Origin: Gordonia phthalatica
GTDB taxonomy: Bacteria > Actinomycetota > Actinomycetes > Mycobacteriales > Mycobacteriaceae
Assembly (NCBI RefSeq): GCF_001305675.1
Contig: NZ_CP011853.1
Coordinates: forward strand, 248,001 to 312,000
Direction of reading: 5' to 3'
DNA length: 64,000 nucleotides
In this document: one piece after another, positions 25,184-35,900 of the stretch
Position numbering within the stretch: the first letter of the stretch is position 1
How the letters are laid out: each line of letters starts with the position of its first letter
Position numbers and translations under genes: made by a program
Notes under the pieces: model-generated
Database searches by the model: none
Told to the model about the DNA's origin: nothing
Seen by the model: the letters and a program-made list of their open reading frames with translations, nothing else

Positions 25184-26088
25184 GAGGCGGTCACCACTTC
25201 CCGGAACAACTCGGTCAGTTCGGGGGTGGTCGCAGCGAACCGGTGGACCGGGCCGTGAGCCAGGGCTGCGGCCAGGATCTGCTGGTCGTCGTAGTCGTCG
25301 GCTACCGATAGGACCGTCGTGGAGTCGTACTCGGCGGCGACGACGCCGGGCAGACCGTCGGCCCATCCTTCGGGTGCGCCGGGGGCCTGCACCTCCAGGT
25401 GCACGCCGCCGCTGCGGCGCAGGTCGTCGACGGTGCCGAGCGCCCGCATCTCGCCCTTGGCGATGATGCCGACCGTGTCGCACAGCCGCTGCACCAGGTC
25501 GAGCTGGTGGCTGGAGAAGATCACCGGGACGCCCTGCTGTGCTTTCTCCACCAGCACGTCGCTCATCACGTCGACGGCCACCGGGTCCAGGCCGGAGAAC
25601 GGTTCGTCCAGGACCAGCACGGTCGGGTCGAAGACCAGCGCGGCCGCCAACTGCACGCGCTGCTGATTGCCGAGCGAGAGGTCGGAGACGTTGTCGTCGA
25701 TGCGGGAGTCGATCCCGAGCCGCTCCATCCAGTACCCGGCCCGTTCCTGGGCGTCGGTCTTCGACAGTCCGTGCAACCGGGCGAGGTAGATCAACTGCTC
25801 GCCGACCTTCATCTTCGGGTACAGGCCGCGTTCCTCGGGCATGTATCCGATGCGGCGGCGGGCGTCCGCGTCGACGGGACGACCGTCGACCGTCACCTGC
25901 CCCGCGTCCGCGGCCAGGACACCGAGGATGATCCGCATGGTCGTCGACTTTCCGGCACCGTTGGAGCCGACGAACCCGAAGATCTCGCCGGGTTGCACGG
26001 TGAAGGTCATGTCGCGCAGTGCGACGAGGTCACCGAAGCGCTTGTCGAGGCCGACGACCGCGAGGCCGCCCGAAGCAGGGGACGTCAT
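25180..26088 (-). CDS. ABC transporter ATP-binding protein (NatA/CcmA-like)
   Basis: A 302-residue ATPase with Walker A GSNGAGKST, a signature region LSLGNQQRVQLAAAL (LSxGN in place of LSGGQ), Walker B VLVLDEPFSGLDP, and an H-loop in SSHQLDLVQ. The DUF4162-like C-terminal extension (about 220-302) is typical of ATPases that pair with NatB-like permeases. ATG 26088 is preferred; a GTG at 26097 is three codons upstream. It heads the three-gene exporter operon and is separated from embB by a terminator-like hairpin, so it is not part of the emb operon. Confidence 0.9.
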   Translation of the reverse strand: MTSPASGGLAVVGLDKRFGDLVALRDMTFTVQPGEIFGFVGSNGAGKSTTMRIILGVLAADAGQVTVDGRPVDADARRRIGYMPEERGLYPKMKVGEQLIYLARLHGLSKTDAQERAGYWMERLGIDSRIDDNVSDLSLGNQQRVQLAAALVFDPTVLVLDEPFSGLDPVAVDVMSDVLVEKAQQGVPVIFSSHQLDLVQRLCDTVGIIAKGEMRALGTVDDLRRSGGVHLEVQAPGAPEGWADGLPGVVAAEYDSTTVLSVADDYDDQQILAAALAHGPVHRFAATTPELTELFREVVTAS

Positions 26089-26138
26089 TGGTCCCACATT
26101 TCTGGAGGCGACCGATCAGGTCAAGGGGACTCGACCGG

Positions 26139-26185
26139 CCCGACGGTGTCGATCCGGCATCATCTGGATGAACGACACCGTCGGG
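26139..26185 (-). terminator. Terminator hairpin after embB
   Basis: Perfect 13-base arms CCCGACGGTGTCG (26139-26151) and the complement at 26173-26185 enclose a 21-base loop. The element lies just after the embB stop and ahead of the ATPase gene on the same strand. Confidence 0.75.
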
Positions 26186-26197
26186 CGGGTCGGGCCG

Positions 26198-29100
26198 TCA
26201 GTAGCCCTTCGACCGCATCGGCGCCGGGTTGAACAGGCCGCTCACCCGGTGCGTCCCGTGGACCATCTCCGCGGGCTTCGCGTCGACGACCATCGTGTAC
26301 CGCTCCAGGCCACCCCAGTCGCGTCCCCAGTTGTTCCGCAGATAGGTCGGCACCAGCGTCTGATACAGCAGGCCGTCGGTGATGCCGAGCGGTCCGCCGT
26401 TGACGCCGTCCGACCACGTCTGGCTGTTCTTCCGGGTGGCCTCGGCGTCGGGCATGATGCGCCACTCCGGGACCTCGAGGAGGCCGTAGCTGACGGCCAT
26501 CGGCCGCTGGCACGGGAACACCAGGCCCGGCATCCAGTCGATGAAGACCGGATCGGTGCGGCCGACGACGTCGTTCAGCGTGCGGAGCGTCGGGACGCGC
26601 GGCGGGGTGAACGCGACCCACTCCGCCAGGGCGGCGGCGTTGTCGACCACGTTGAGGCGCACCACGTTCGCGCGCGGCGGGGCGTCCTTGAGGGCGAACC
26701 GCATCGTGCGCCAGTAGGTGTTCTCCATCGCGTCGTACGGCATCAGGGCCCGGCCCAGCGGGGTCACCGTGCCGTTGGCGGTGCGACGACCGAACTCGGC
26801 GGTCAGGGCGCGACCCGGGTTGATGCCGCCGAGGCCGTTGCGGGCCTCGATGGAACCGGCCGCGGCCACGGAGATCAGCGGCTTGTCGGCGGGCGCCTTC
26901 CCGGCCTCGAACCCGAGGTCGTACCAGGCGGTGGTGACGTTGTTCGCACCGTTCGCGCGGTAGCTGCCGAGGACCGGGGTCGCCGGATCCAGCCCGAAGG
27001 GGAGACGGACGGCGGTCGCGGGCGCGACCGGCTCGGCCTCTTCGACGGTCGTCTCGTCCTCGGTCTCGTCGACGGTGCCCGCGGTGGCGGTGCCGCCGCC
27101 CGCGCTCGGCGGGGCGTCCGCCGGGTCCTCCTCGTCGTCGCCGCTGCGCTTCTCTTCCAGCGGATCGATGTAGGTGCCCGCGGGGATACCGTCGGCGGTG
27201 AAGCCGACGTTCACTCCGGCGAGCGCCTTGTGCGGTGACGGTGCGGGTCTGCCGTCGACGGCCGCCGGGTGCAGCACCGCGGCGTTGGGGTCGGTCTCGA
27301 CGAGGACGTCGTTCGCCAGACCGCACTCGTCGCCGGTCAGGGCGCGGACGTTCGACTTCGTCCACGACCAGCTGTCGCGCTGCACCCACGCGCCCTTCGC
27401 GAACGACGCGATCATGAACAGCACCATCACGGCAGCGATCACCGGGAGCGGCGAGAACTTGAATCGGCTCAATGCGGTGCGTCGTGCTCCGGTCCGGACC
27501 TCGTCGTCGACGTAGTCGTCGCGGAAGTGGTACCAGAGGCCGAACGCGGCGGTCACGAGGGCGAAGAACAGGATGATCCAGCTGATGCGGACGCCGCCGA
27601 TCGCGACTGGGCGGTCCCAGAACGGGACGCCGTAGCTGCCGACGTACCACCACATGTTGGTGCCTGCGGCGGACACCGCGGTCACCAGGAGCACGGAGGC
27701 GGCGAAGAACGTACGGTTGCGACGCGACCGCAGCAGGGCGGGTGTCATCATCGCGACGACGCCCGCGCACAGGGCCGCGCCGATGCCGGCGTAGATGCCG
27801 AAGTGATGCGTCCACTTGGTGGGCGTGAACGACATGAAGAACATGGTGCCGATGACCACGGCGATCAGTCGCCACATCGGGCCGCGGGCGATGCCGTTGG
27901 GCGCGTGCCGCGACGCGAGGCGGAAGATCGCGATCACCAGCGCCAGGATCATCATCAGGATCCCGAAGCGACGCGGGAAGGTGCCGTCGCCGGTCTGCAG
28001 GATCAGGTAGTAGTACCGGACGGGTTCCTGCCACCACTGCTCGGTGGGACCGACGTCGGTCGCGACCTTGTTGCCCTCCAGCAGAGGCGCGAGCGCCTGC
28101 GCGTAGAAGATCATGAACAGCACGGCGGTGCCCGCCGCGAGCAGCGGAGCGATCAGCGGCAGCAGGCCGTCGCGTTTGCGGCGGTCGACGATGCCCTTGA
28201 CCACACCGCGCAGACCGGCCACGAGGGCTGCGGCGGCCATCAGGCCGCCGGGCGCCAGCGCGAGGGTGAACGCGGCGGCGATCGCGGCGATCGCATACGG
28301 CAGCAGACGACGCGTGGCGATCGCCCGTTCGACGCACGCCCAGGTCAGGAGGGCGCCGATCGCCTCGGCGGGCTCGGGGCGGATGCCGTTGTTGTAGGGC
28401 ATCCAGATCGCGAGGAAGACCATCGCGCCGGTCCACACGGCGGCCGGGCTGGTGCGGACCGCGCGACCCAGGCGGGGGAGGATCTCGCGGCTGATCAGCC
28501 ACCAGCCGAGCAGTCCCAGGAGCAAGGCGGGCAGGCGCAGCCACGGGGTGGCGACCGACAGGTGCGTCATCCACGACAGCACTTGGAAGTGCCATCCGAA
28601 CGGGTCCTGCGGGACGCCGAAGTAGCGGAAGTAGTTGTCCGCATACCCGGCCTGGTCGGTGATGCGGGCGACGGTGATGTTGTAGCCGTCGTCGGACGTG
28701 TTGCCGCCGATCAGCCACCACACGGTCAGGACCGCGAAGACGGCGACGTCGGGGCCGCGGATGGTGAACCAGCCTGCGGGCAGGAAGCGCTTGTGGCCGC
28801 GGCCGTCGCGGGCGTCGAGCACACCGAGCGCCAGCAGTGACAGCAGCGTGGCCAGGATGCCGATGATGATCGCGGCCAGCTTCAATGGGGTCGGGGAGTT
28901 CACGAAGCGGGTGTCGACGGTCGCGTTCAACGACAGGCCGTCGCGGGGCGCGGTGGACGGCAGGTCCGAGAAGACGCCGATGATCTGCGGACGCATGTCG
29001 GCGTCGTCGGTGCGGTAGGAGGTGGAGTCGCCCGCGGAGACGTCCTTGATCGACGCGGTGACGCCGTCACCGTCGCCGGACAGGACGAAGCGGCAGTTCG

Positions 29101-29560
29101 GGTTGTTCTGTGCGGCTGCGCGGTCCGTGGACAGCAGCACCACGTCGCGGACGATCATGCTGAGCGTCGTGTCGGTGGCGCGCACGAACAGGCCGCGCGC
29201 AGTGGCCTGCCTGCCTTGGCGGGGAACGGTGGAGAGCAGCACGCCGTCCTCCTTCGGGAGCTCCCGCGCCAGCGAACACGGCACCGAGGCGTCCATCGAC
29301 GTGGGTACGAAGGCGACCATCGGCGCGGTCACGTTGGTGACGGCGTCGTTCTGGGGCCAATGCAGCTCGGAGGTCTTCTGATCGATCGGCAGCAGCGGCG
29401 TGGCCAGCGCCAACACCAGGCCGAGCATGCCTGCGAGCAGCGCGACCAGCTTGGCGTTGCGGTAGTCGTGGGCCTTCAGCACGGCCAGCGGGTCGCGTCG
29501 GCCGGTCTGTTCGGGTGCGTTCACGGTCACCGTTTCCTGACTCGTCTCACGGTCGGTCAC
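26198..29560 (-). CDS. embB: Arabinosyltransferase EmbB
   Basis: A 1120-residue GT-C arabinofuranosyltransferase. EmbA-EmbB form the heterodimer that makes the branched arabinan of arabinogalactan from decaprenylphosphoryl-arabinose; ethambutol targets it. An N-terminal helix leads to a periplasmic jelly-roll domain (ELHWPQN, SVPCSLARELP), then the membrane domain with NTSDDGYNITVARI (catalytic acidic pair), FTPTKWTHHFG, and a large C-terminal carbohydrate-binding region starting after about residue 720. Assignment as EmbB rests on gene order (third after embC and embA) and the close match of its membrane core. At the residue aligned with ethambutol hotspot Met306 it has Val297. An acidic Glu/Asp/Ala-rich insert lies near residues 805-850. 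The GTG start overlaps the embA stop (GTGA). Confidence 0.92.
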   Translation of the reverse strand: MTDRETSQETVTVNAPEQTGRRDPLAVLKAHDYRNAKLVALLAGMLGLVLALATPLLPIDQKTSELHWPQNDAVTNVTAPMVAFVPTSMDASVPCSLARELPKEDGVLLSTVPRQGRQATARGLFVRATDTTLSMIVRDVVLLSTDRAAAQNNPNCRFVLSGDGDGVTASIKDVSAGDSTSYRTDDADMRPQIIGVFSDLPSTAPRDGLSLNATVDTRFVNSPTPLKLAAIIIGILATLLSLLALGVLDARDGRGHKRFLPAGWFTIRGPDVAVFAVLTVWWLIGGNTSDDGYNITVARITDQAGYADNYFRYFGVPQDPFGWHFQVLSWMTHLSVATPWLRLPALLLGLLGWWLISREILPRLGRAVRTSPAAVWTGAMVFLAIWMPYNNGIRPEPAEAIGALLTWACVERAIATRRLLPYAIAAIAAAFTLALAPGGLMAAAALVAGLRGVVKGIVDRRKRDGLLPLIAPLLAAGTAVLFMIFYAQALAPLLEGNKVATDVGPTEQWWQEPVRYYYLILQTGDGTFPRRFGILMMILALVIAIFRLASRHAPNGIARGPMWRLIAVVIGTMFFMSFTPTKWTHHFGIYAGIGAALCAGVVAMMTPALLRSRRNRTFFAASVLLVTAVSAAGTNMWWYVGSYGVPFWDRPVAIGGVRISWIILFFALVTAAFGLWYHFRDDYVDDEVRTGARRTALSRFKFSPLPVIAAVMVLFMIASFAKGAWVQRDSWSWTKSNVRALTGDECGLANDVLVETDPNAAVLHPAAVDGRPAPSPHKALAGVNVGFTADGIPAGTYIDPLEEKRSGDDEEDPADAPPSAGGGTATAGTVDETEDETTVEEAEPVAPATAVRLPFGLDPATPVLGSYRANGANNVTTAWYDLGFEAGKAPADKPLISVAAAGSIEARNGLGGINPGRALTAEFGRRTANGTVTPLGRALMPYDAMENTYWRTMRFALKDAPPRANVVRLNVVDNAAALAEWVAFTPPRVPTLRTLNDVVGRTDPVFIDWMPGLVFPCQRPMAVSYGLLEVPEWRIMPDAEATRKNSQTWSDGVNGGPLGITDGLLYQTLVPTYLRNNWGRDWGGLERYTMVVDAKPAEMVHGTHRVSGLFNPAPMRSKGY

Positions 29561-32500
29561 TTGGCGGGCTCCAGACGGATCGATCCGTTACGCGACCAGC
29601 CCCACGTGCGGACGGATCCGGTCCGCACCTGCGCGGTCACGGCGTCCGGGCGCAGCGGTGTCTGCTTCTCCAGCGAACCCCAGTCGCGATGCCAGTCCTC
29701 GGCCAGATAGGTCGGGACCGTCACCTGCGACGTGGTGGCCTCGGTGATCGCCAGCAGACCACCCGACTTCGACGCCATCCACGTCTTGGACTGCGAGTTC
29801 GCCGTCACGTAGTCGGGCAGGATCCGCCACTGCGGAACCTCCGCCACGCCGTGCCGGATCGGGAGGGGACGCTGGCACGGGAAGTGTGCGGCCACCGGGA
29901 AGTCGATGAGCACGGGAGCCTCGGAACCGACCACCTGCTGCAGCGTGCGTACCTTCGGCGCGCGCGGCGGCGTGATCGCCATGAACTGCATCGGGCCGAG
30001 GTTGGTGTCGGCGAGCGACAGTCGCATCACGTCGGCCTTCGCGGGCACCGCGGTCATCGGGACGCGCAGATTGCGCCACGGACGGTTCGCGATCTCCGGA
30101 CCCGGATCGATCGGAATCACGTCGGGACCGACCTGGGTGAACGTGCCGTCGGGACCCGCGGTGCCGAACTGCACGACCATCTTCTGACCGAACGTCGGCA
30201 GGCCGTCGGAGTCGATCGTCGAGACGGCTCCCGCGGTGGCGATCACCAGCAGCGGAGAGGCGTCGCGCGCGGGGAGCTGATACCAGCCGGTGGTGAGGTA
30301 GGCGTTGGCGTTGTAGCCGAAGCTGCCGAGCACCGGGGTCGACCTCGGATTCAGGCCGAACGGGAGGAGGGCGTGGGAGCCGTTGACGGTCTCCGGGCCG
30401 CGGCCACCGGTGGTGCCCGCCCCCAGGCCGCCGACGACGGCGAACGGCTTCGACGTGGAGCCGCCAACGTGCATCTGGCCGGCGCGGGCACTGCGGGTCT
30501 GCGGACTCAGATCGTCGGGAATGCCGGTCGGGCTGAATCCGACCGACTCGCTGCCGGTCAGTGCTCTGGTGGCGGACGCGCCGTCGACCGGAGTCAGGAA
30601 GTTCGCGTTGGGATCGGTCTCGACCAGGACTTGGTCGGCCATCGCGCACGGCTGCCCGCGCAGCGCATCGATGTTGTTGGACGCAACCGTCATGGCGGGC
30701 TGCCGGATGACGACGGCACGGCCGAACGCCAGGACGGTCGCGATCACCATCAGCGCGGCGATCACCAGCAGCGGCGTCGACGCGACCGCGATGCGACGTC
30801 GGTCGGCGGGACTGTCGGGCGCTCCCTCGGCGTGGTGCGCCAGGCCCTTGTTGGTCACGTAGTCCGACCGCAGATGCAGCCACAGGGTGGCGGCCACCGC
30901 GACGACGGCGAGGGCCAGCAGGATGCTCGAGACCTCGATGCCGGCGACCACCGGCGCGATGTTGAACCACGGGATGCCGAAGTTGTAGGCGTACGGCCAC
31001 GCGTTGGTGCCCGCCGAGGCGGCGGCGAGTGCGAACAGCAGGCCCGCGGTCAGCGCCGACAGGTTCCGCAGCGATCGTGCGCTGCTCTGCGCGATGGTGA
31101 TCGCCGCGAGTCCGGCGAGGGCGGCGCCGAGGGCGGTGAGGACGCCGAACTGGATGGTCCACTTGACCGGCGTGGCGAAGAGCAGCAGGAGGCTGACGCC
31201 GAACGCTCCGATCAGCCGCCACGTCGGTGCCGTCGCGACGCCCTTGATGGATCCGCGACGGAGCAGGACCGCGGCGACCAGGAACGCCGCCACGAACATC
31301 AGCAGCACCGGGATGCGACGGGCCAGCGCGCCGTCGGGCGTCCCGACCGAGAGGAAGTAGTAGCGGAGGAACTCCTGATGCCAGGGGACGATCGGGCCCG
31401 TCTGGTAGCGGACCTTCATCGACTCCAGAACGGTCACCAGGGTCTGATCGCGGAACACGACGACGGCGACGATGCCGCCCGCGGCGGCGAGCGGCGCCAG
31501 GAGGGCGACGAGACCGGCTTCGCGGCGGCGTTCGATCAGGATCCGCAGCATCGGGCGGGCGGCGACCAGCAGGATCGCGACACCCACGATGCCCTGCGGG
31601 GCCATCGCCAGGGTGAGGGCGGCGACCGTGGCGGCGAGCGCGGCGGGCAGCATCCGACGACGTTCGATCGCGATCTCGGTGGCCCACCAGGTCAGGAGCG
31701 AACCGAGGACGATGATGCCCTCGCCGCGCAGACCCGAGCAGAACGGCAGCCAGAAGGCGAGGAACACGGCGCCCGCGGTCCAGGCGGCCCACGCGTTCTT
31801 CGCGACGGCGTCACCGAGCCGCGGCAGGACGACGCGGGACAGCAGCAGCCACGAGGCGACGCCCGCCGCCAACTGGGGCAGATGCATCCACAGGATGGTC
31901 GGGGACACCTGGGACCACAGCGCGAGGAAGCTGTAGTACCAGTCGAACGGCGCCTCGGCGATGCCGAAGAAACGGTAATAGTTCGACATGTAGCCGGCCT
32001 CACCGGCGGTCCGGCCCATGTTCAAGATGTAGCCGTCGTCCGGGGCGCCCGCACCGAGGACCGTCCACAGCAGCAGGACACCGCTGACGGCGATGTCGGA
32101 GAGCTTCGGCCGCAGTCGGGACAGCAAAGATCCGCTCCGCCGCGACAATCCGCCGCGATATCCGTGGATCCGGTCCAGGCACCACAGCGCGAACAGCGCG
32201 ATCAGGGTGGCCAGCACCGCGATCACCATCGCGAGCACCTTCATCGGGGTCGCGTGGCTCTCGTACCGGTTGTCGATCTCGATGTTCGCGCGCAGGCCCT
32301 GGCCCGCCGCTGCGAGTTGTTCGCCGGTGAGCGACGTGAACAGGCCGTCGACCTGCGGGCGGGTGTCCGGGGGCAGGATCGTCGCCGGGGCCAGTCCGAC
32401 GAACTCCGCACCCGTCGCGCCGACCGACGAGAAGACGTGCAGGGAGCGGCACTTGCCCGCGGCGATGTCCGCGCGGGAGGCCGTGGCGGCCAGGTTGCTG

Positions 32501-32913
32501 CGGAACAGGACCGACACGCTGGTCTCGTTCGCGGTGATCATCAGCGCCTTGTTGGTGGACCGCTCCGCGCCCGGCGCCATCGTCGACAGGATGCTCGCCT
32601 TGTCCGGCAGTGTCGCGAGGACCGCGCAGTCGATGCTGATGTCGATGCTCTTGGCGCTCTGCGCGATCAACGGCGCGACGACCGACGGGTCGTTCGCATC
32701 GAGGTTCTGCCCCTGCGGCCACGAGATGGCGGCCGACGTCGTCGACACCGGCAGCAGCGGCGTGAGGACCGCGGCCAGCACCGCGATCACACCGGCGACC
32801 ACCGCCAGCAGTCGTGCGGTCCGGGCCGACAGCGGGCTCGACCGAAGGTCGGAGGCGTCGTCGGCGGCGGTGTCGCGATCTGCGTCAGGCGGAGTGGCGG
32901 TGGGGTCTGGCAC
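29557..32913 (-). CDS. embA: Arabinosyltransferase EmbA
   Basis: A 1118-residue member of the Emb family and partner of EmbB. An N-terminal cytoplasmic tail precedes a membrane helix, the periplasmic domain (ISWPQGQN), and the membrane core with APDDGYILNMGRTAGEAGY in place of the usual NTSDDGY. Further on come FLRYYFLSVGTPDG and ATPVKWTIQFG, where the usual FTPTKW and HHFG are changed; these are features I associate with EmbA. The C-terminal periplasmic domain holds WYQLPARD and FPVAAHFPCQRPLP. The start is GTG 32913; it begins 72 bases after embC ends. Its DDG acidic pair is intact, so it may be active and not just structural. Confidence 0.91.
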   Translation of the reverse strand: MPDPTATPPDADRDTAADDASDLRSSPLSARTARLLAVVAGVIAVLAAVLTPLLPVSTTSAAISWPQGQNLDANDPSVVAPLIAQSAKSIDISIDCAVLATLPDKASILSTMAPGAERSTNKALMITANETSVSVLFRSNLAATASRADIAAGKCRSLHVFSSVGATGAEFVGLAPATILPPDTRPQVDGLFTSLTGEQLAAAGQGLRANIEIDNRYESHATPMKVLAMVIAVLATLIALFALWCLDRIHGYRGGLSRRSGSLLSRLRPKLSDIAVSGVLLLWTVLGAGAPDDGYILNMGRTAGEAGYMSNYYRFFGIAEAPFDWYYSFLALWSQVSPTILWMHLPQLAAGVASWLLLSRVVLPRLGDAVAKNAWAAWTAGAVFLAFWLPFCSGLRGEGIIVLGSLLTWWATEIAIERRRMLPAALAATVAALTLAMAPQGIVGVAILLVAARPMLRILIERRREAGLVALLAPLAAAGGIVAVVVFRDQTLVTVLESMKVRYQTGPIVPWHQEFLRYYFLSVGTPDGALARRIPVLLMFVAAFLVAAVLLRRGSIKGVATAPTWRLIGAFGVSLLLLFATPVKWTIQFGVLTALGAALAGLAAITIAQSSARSLRNLSALTAGLLFALAAASAGTNAWPYAYNFGIPWFNIAPVVAGIEVSSILLALAVVAVAATLWLHLRSDYVTNKGLAHHAEGAPDSPADRRRIAVASTPLLVIAALMVIATVLAFGRAVVIRQPAMTVASNNIDALRGQPCAMADQVLVETDPNANFLTPVDGASATRALTGSESVGFSPTGIPDDLSPQTRSARAGQMHVGGSTSKPFAVVGGLGAGTTGGRGPETVNGSHALLPFGLNPRSTPVLGSFGYNANAYLTTGWYQLPARDASPLLVIATAGAVSTIDSDGLPTFGQKMVVQFGTAGPDGTFTQVGPDVIPIDPGPEIANRPWRNLRVPMTAVPAKADVMRLSLADTNLGPMQFMAITPPRAPKVRTLQQVVGSEAPVLIDFPVAAHFPCQRPLPIRHGVAEVPQWRILPDYVTANSQSKTWMASKSGGLLAITEATTSQVTVPTYLAEDWHRDWGSLEKQTPLRPDAVTAQVRTGSVRTWGWSRNGSIRLEPAK

Positions 32914-32985
32914 GCCCTCTGACGTTAGTCGACCTGCGGTGCAAGGACTAACCGACGAGTAGGGTCCGGCCGAATCGGTCGGGGA

Positions 32986-35900
32986 TCAGTACCTGATCGG
33001 TGCCGGGCTCCACAGCCCGCTGCGTACGGCCTCGCTGTAATCGATCTTCGCCGGGACCGCGGCGTCGTACGGGGTGTACCGCTCCAGGGCACCCCAGTCG
33101 CGGCCGATGTCGCCGGACAGATAGGTGGCGACGGTGTCGGCGCGCTGCGAGACGTTCAGCCAGCCGAGCGGTCCGCCGCCGATCGCACCCTGCCATGCCC
33201 CGACAGCGGCCAGGTCGGCCCCGGGCCGGACGCGCCACTTCGGGATCTCGGTGACGCCGGCGTGGAAGTTGAACGGTCGCTGGCACGGGACGAACAGGCC
33301 CGAGGTCCAGTCGACGTGCGTCGGGACCGTGCTGCCGACGACGTCCTGCAGGGTCCTCATCTTCGGCAGTCGGGGCGGGGTCACCGCGATGAAGTGGTCG
33401 GCGGCGAGGTCGTAGTCGGTCGCCGAGATGCGGACCGCGGTCAGGTCGTCGGGCATCGACGCGGTGTCGATGCGGACATTGCGCCACGACGGCCGCGGGC
33501 CCGGGTCGATGAGCCCGATGGAACCCGTGTTCGTGATGTCGTCGTCCTTGGCGTCGGCGCCGAACTTCTGGTCGGTGTACTCCAGCTTCAAGGCCGACGG
33601 CGGGAAGATGCCCGCCACCGACAGGGTGACCAGCGGGAAGTCCTTGTAGTCGGCGGGCAGGCGGTACCAGCCCGACGTCAGCGTGGACGGAGTCTGCTCC
33701 TCGGCGTCGTAGCTGCCGAGGACGGGCGTGCGTGCCGGGTCGAGTTCGAAGGGGAGTTGCGCATGGCTGCCGTTGACGCCGGGGCGAGCGGTGACGCCGC
33801 CGCCGGTGCCGCCGCTGTTGGCGATCAGCAGGTCGGGGTCGATGTTCGCGTCGCGGGCCAGGACTCCCAGCGATCCGGACGAGGCCTTGGTCTGCACCTC
33901 GTCGGGGATCCCGTCCGGGGTGAATCCCGAGGTGGGGCCGCGATCGGAGTCGGGCCGCGAATGCGTCGGCGACCCCGCGAGCGGATCGGTGAGCGACCGG
34001 TCGACCGGCGTCAGGATGAACCGGCTCGGATCGGTCTCCACGAGCACGTTGTCGGCCATGCCGCACGGCTTGCCCGCAAGTGCGGCGAAGTTGGAGCGCG
34101 GAACAGAGAACGAGGAACTCTGATGGACGCCGGCCATCGCTGCGGTCGCGATCAGGAAGACCACCAGAGCGCCTGCGACGATGCCGAGCGGTGCGGCGGC
34201 GAGGACCCGGGAGGTGCCGGTGGCCGTCCGACGGAGCCGGGACGGGCTCGTCGGCGCGGGCGGCGTCGGGTCGGCGCCGGTGAACGGCTCGCGGAAGTGG
34301 AACCACAGCGCCAGGCCGAGCAGGGCCAGCGCGGCGTACAGCAGGACGTCGCCCGCGGGGACGCTGCCGATCGTCACCTGGGAGACGCCCCACGGCATGC
34401 CCCACGCGGACGCGTAGTAGTAGGAGTTGGGGGCGGTCATCGCGAGGGCGGCGACGAACAGGACCAGCGCGCCGACGATGGTGCGGTTGCGGCGAGAATG
34501 GGTGGCCTGCGCGCTCGCGGCGATGGTCGCCAGGGCGGCCAGGGCCGCCGCGAGACCGGCGAAGACGCCGAAGTGGTGGGTCCACTTGGTGGGCGTGAAC
34601 ATCAGGAACAGCAGCGAGCCGAAGGTGATGCCGACGATCCGCCGGGCCGGGCCCAACGCGGTGCCGGGGATCCGCGACTTCCGGATCAGGACGGCGCCCG
34701 CGATCGTCATGCCGAGCACCATCGCCAGCACCGCGAACCGGCGGGCGATGGAGCCGTCCGCGGAGAACGCGAACAGCGACGAGTAGCGGTCGATCTCGTT
34801 GTACCAGTTCAGCGACGGTCCCAGCGCCGTCTTCATGGCCGAGGCCTCGCTGAACGCGCTGAGCGTCAGCTTGGAGAACACGACGAAGATCACGAAGGTG
34901 CCCGCCGCGACGATGGGCGCCAACAGGGCGGCATACGCGGCGGTCGCGCCGCGACCGGTGAGGGAGTCGACCTCGATGGCGCGGCGGCGCAGCGCCAGGA
35001 ACATCGGACGGGCGCCGGCGACGAGGGCCGCGACGGCGAGGACGCCCGTCGGGCCGGCGGCGATGCTGAACGCACCGGCCGTGCAGGCGACGGCGGCGGG
35101 CAGCAGGCGGCCGGTGGCGATGGCGCGCTCCACCGAGCACCAGGTCAGCAGGGCGCCGAGGCAGATGATCGGCTCGGGGCGCAGGCCGTTGTTGAACGGG
35201 AACCAGGCCACGAGGAAGACGGCAGCCGCCGTCCACGGAACCGCCGCGCGGATACGGGCCGCACGACCGATCCGCGGAAGGACCTCATGACTGATGATGA
35301 GCCAGCTGATGATGCCGCAAGCCAAGGCGGGCAGTCGCATCCACGGGCTCGCGACGGTCACGTGGCTGAGCAGGCCGAAGACCTCGTAGTACCAGCCGAA
35401 CGGAGCTTCCGGCGCACCGAACCAGCGGAAGTAGTTGGCGGTGTAGTCGCTCTGCTGCGCCACCCGCGACATCGTCATCAGGTAGCCGTCGTCGGAGGTG
35501 TTCGGGCCGATCATGTGCCAGACGGCCAGGAGCCCGATGACGGTGTAGTCGCGGGGGTTCAATCGCCACCAGCGGGCCGGGAAGATGCGCCGGTGACCGC
35601 GGCGGTCGGTCGCGTCGAGCCGGGCGAGCGCGGCGAGGGAGATCAGGGTGCAGAGCACGCCGATGATGATCGCCAGCCACTTCAGGATGGTGGGCGCCGT
35701 GGTGTAACGGGAGTCGATCGTCATGTGCGCCCGCAAGCCGGGGAGTGCGGCTGCGGGACCGGTGAGCTGGGTGAACAAGCCGGTGACCTGCGGTCGCTGG
35801 TCGCCGCCGGGGACGTTCTCGTCGCCGGTCTTCGCCTTCAGCGGGTCGCCGGCGGAATCGGTGAGACCGACGAACTCGGCGGACACGGCGTCGGACGTCG

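Noticed and set aside
31100..32913. EmbA as a degenerate, inactive paralogue
   Set aside because: Although NTSDDGY is changed to APDDGY and TPTKW to TPVKW, the acidic pair and full length are kept, which fits normal EmbA divergence.
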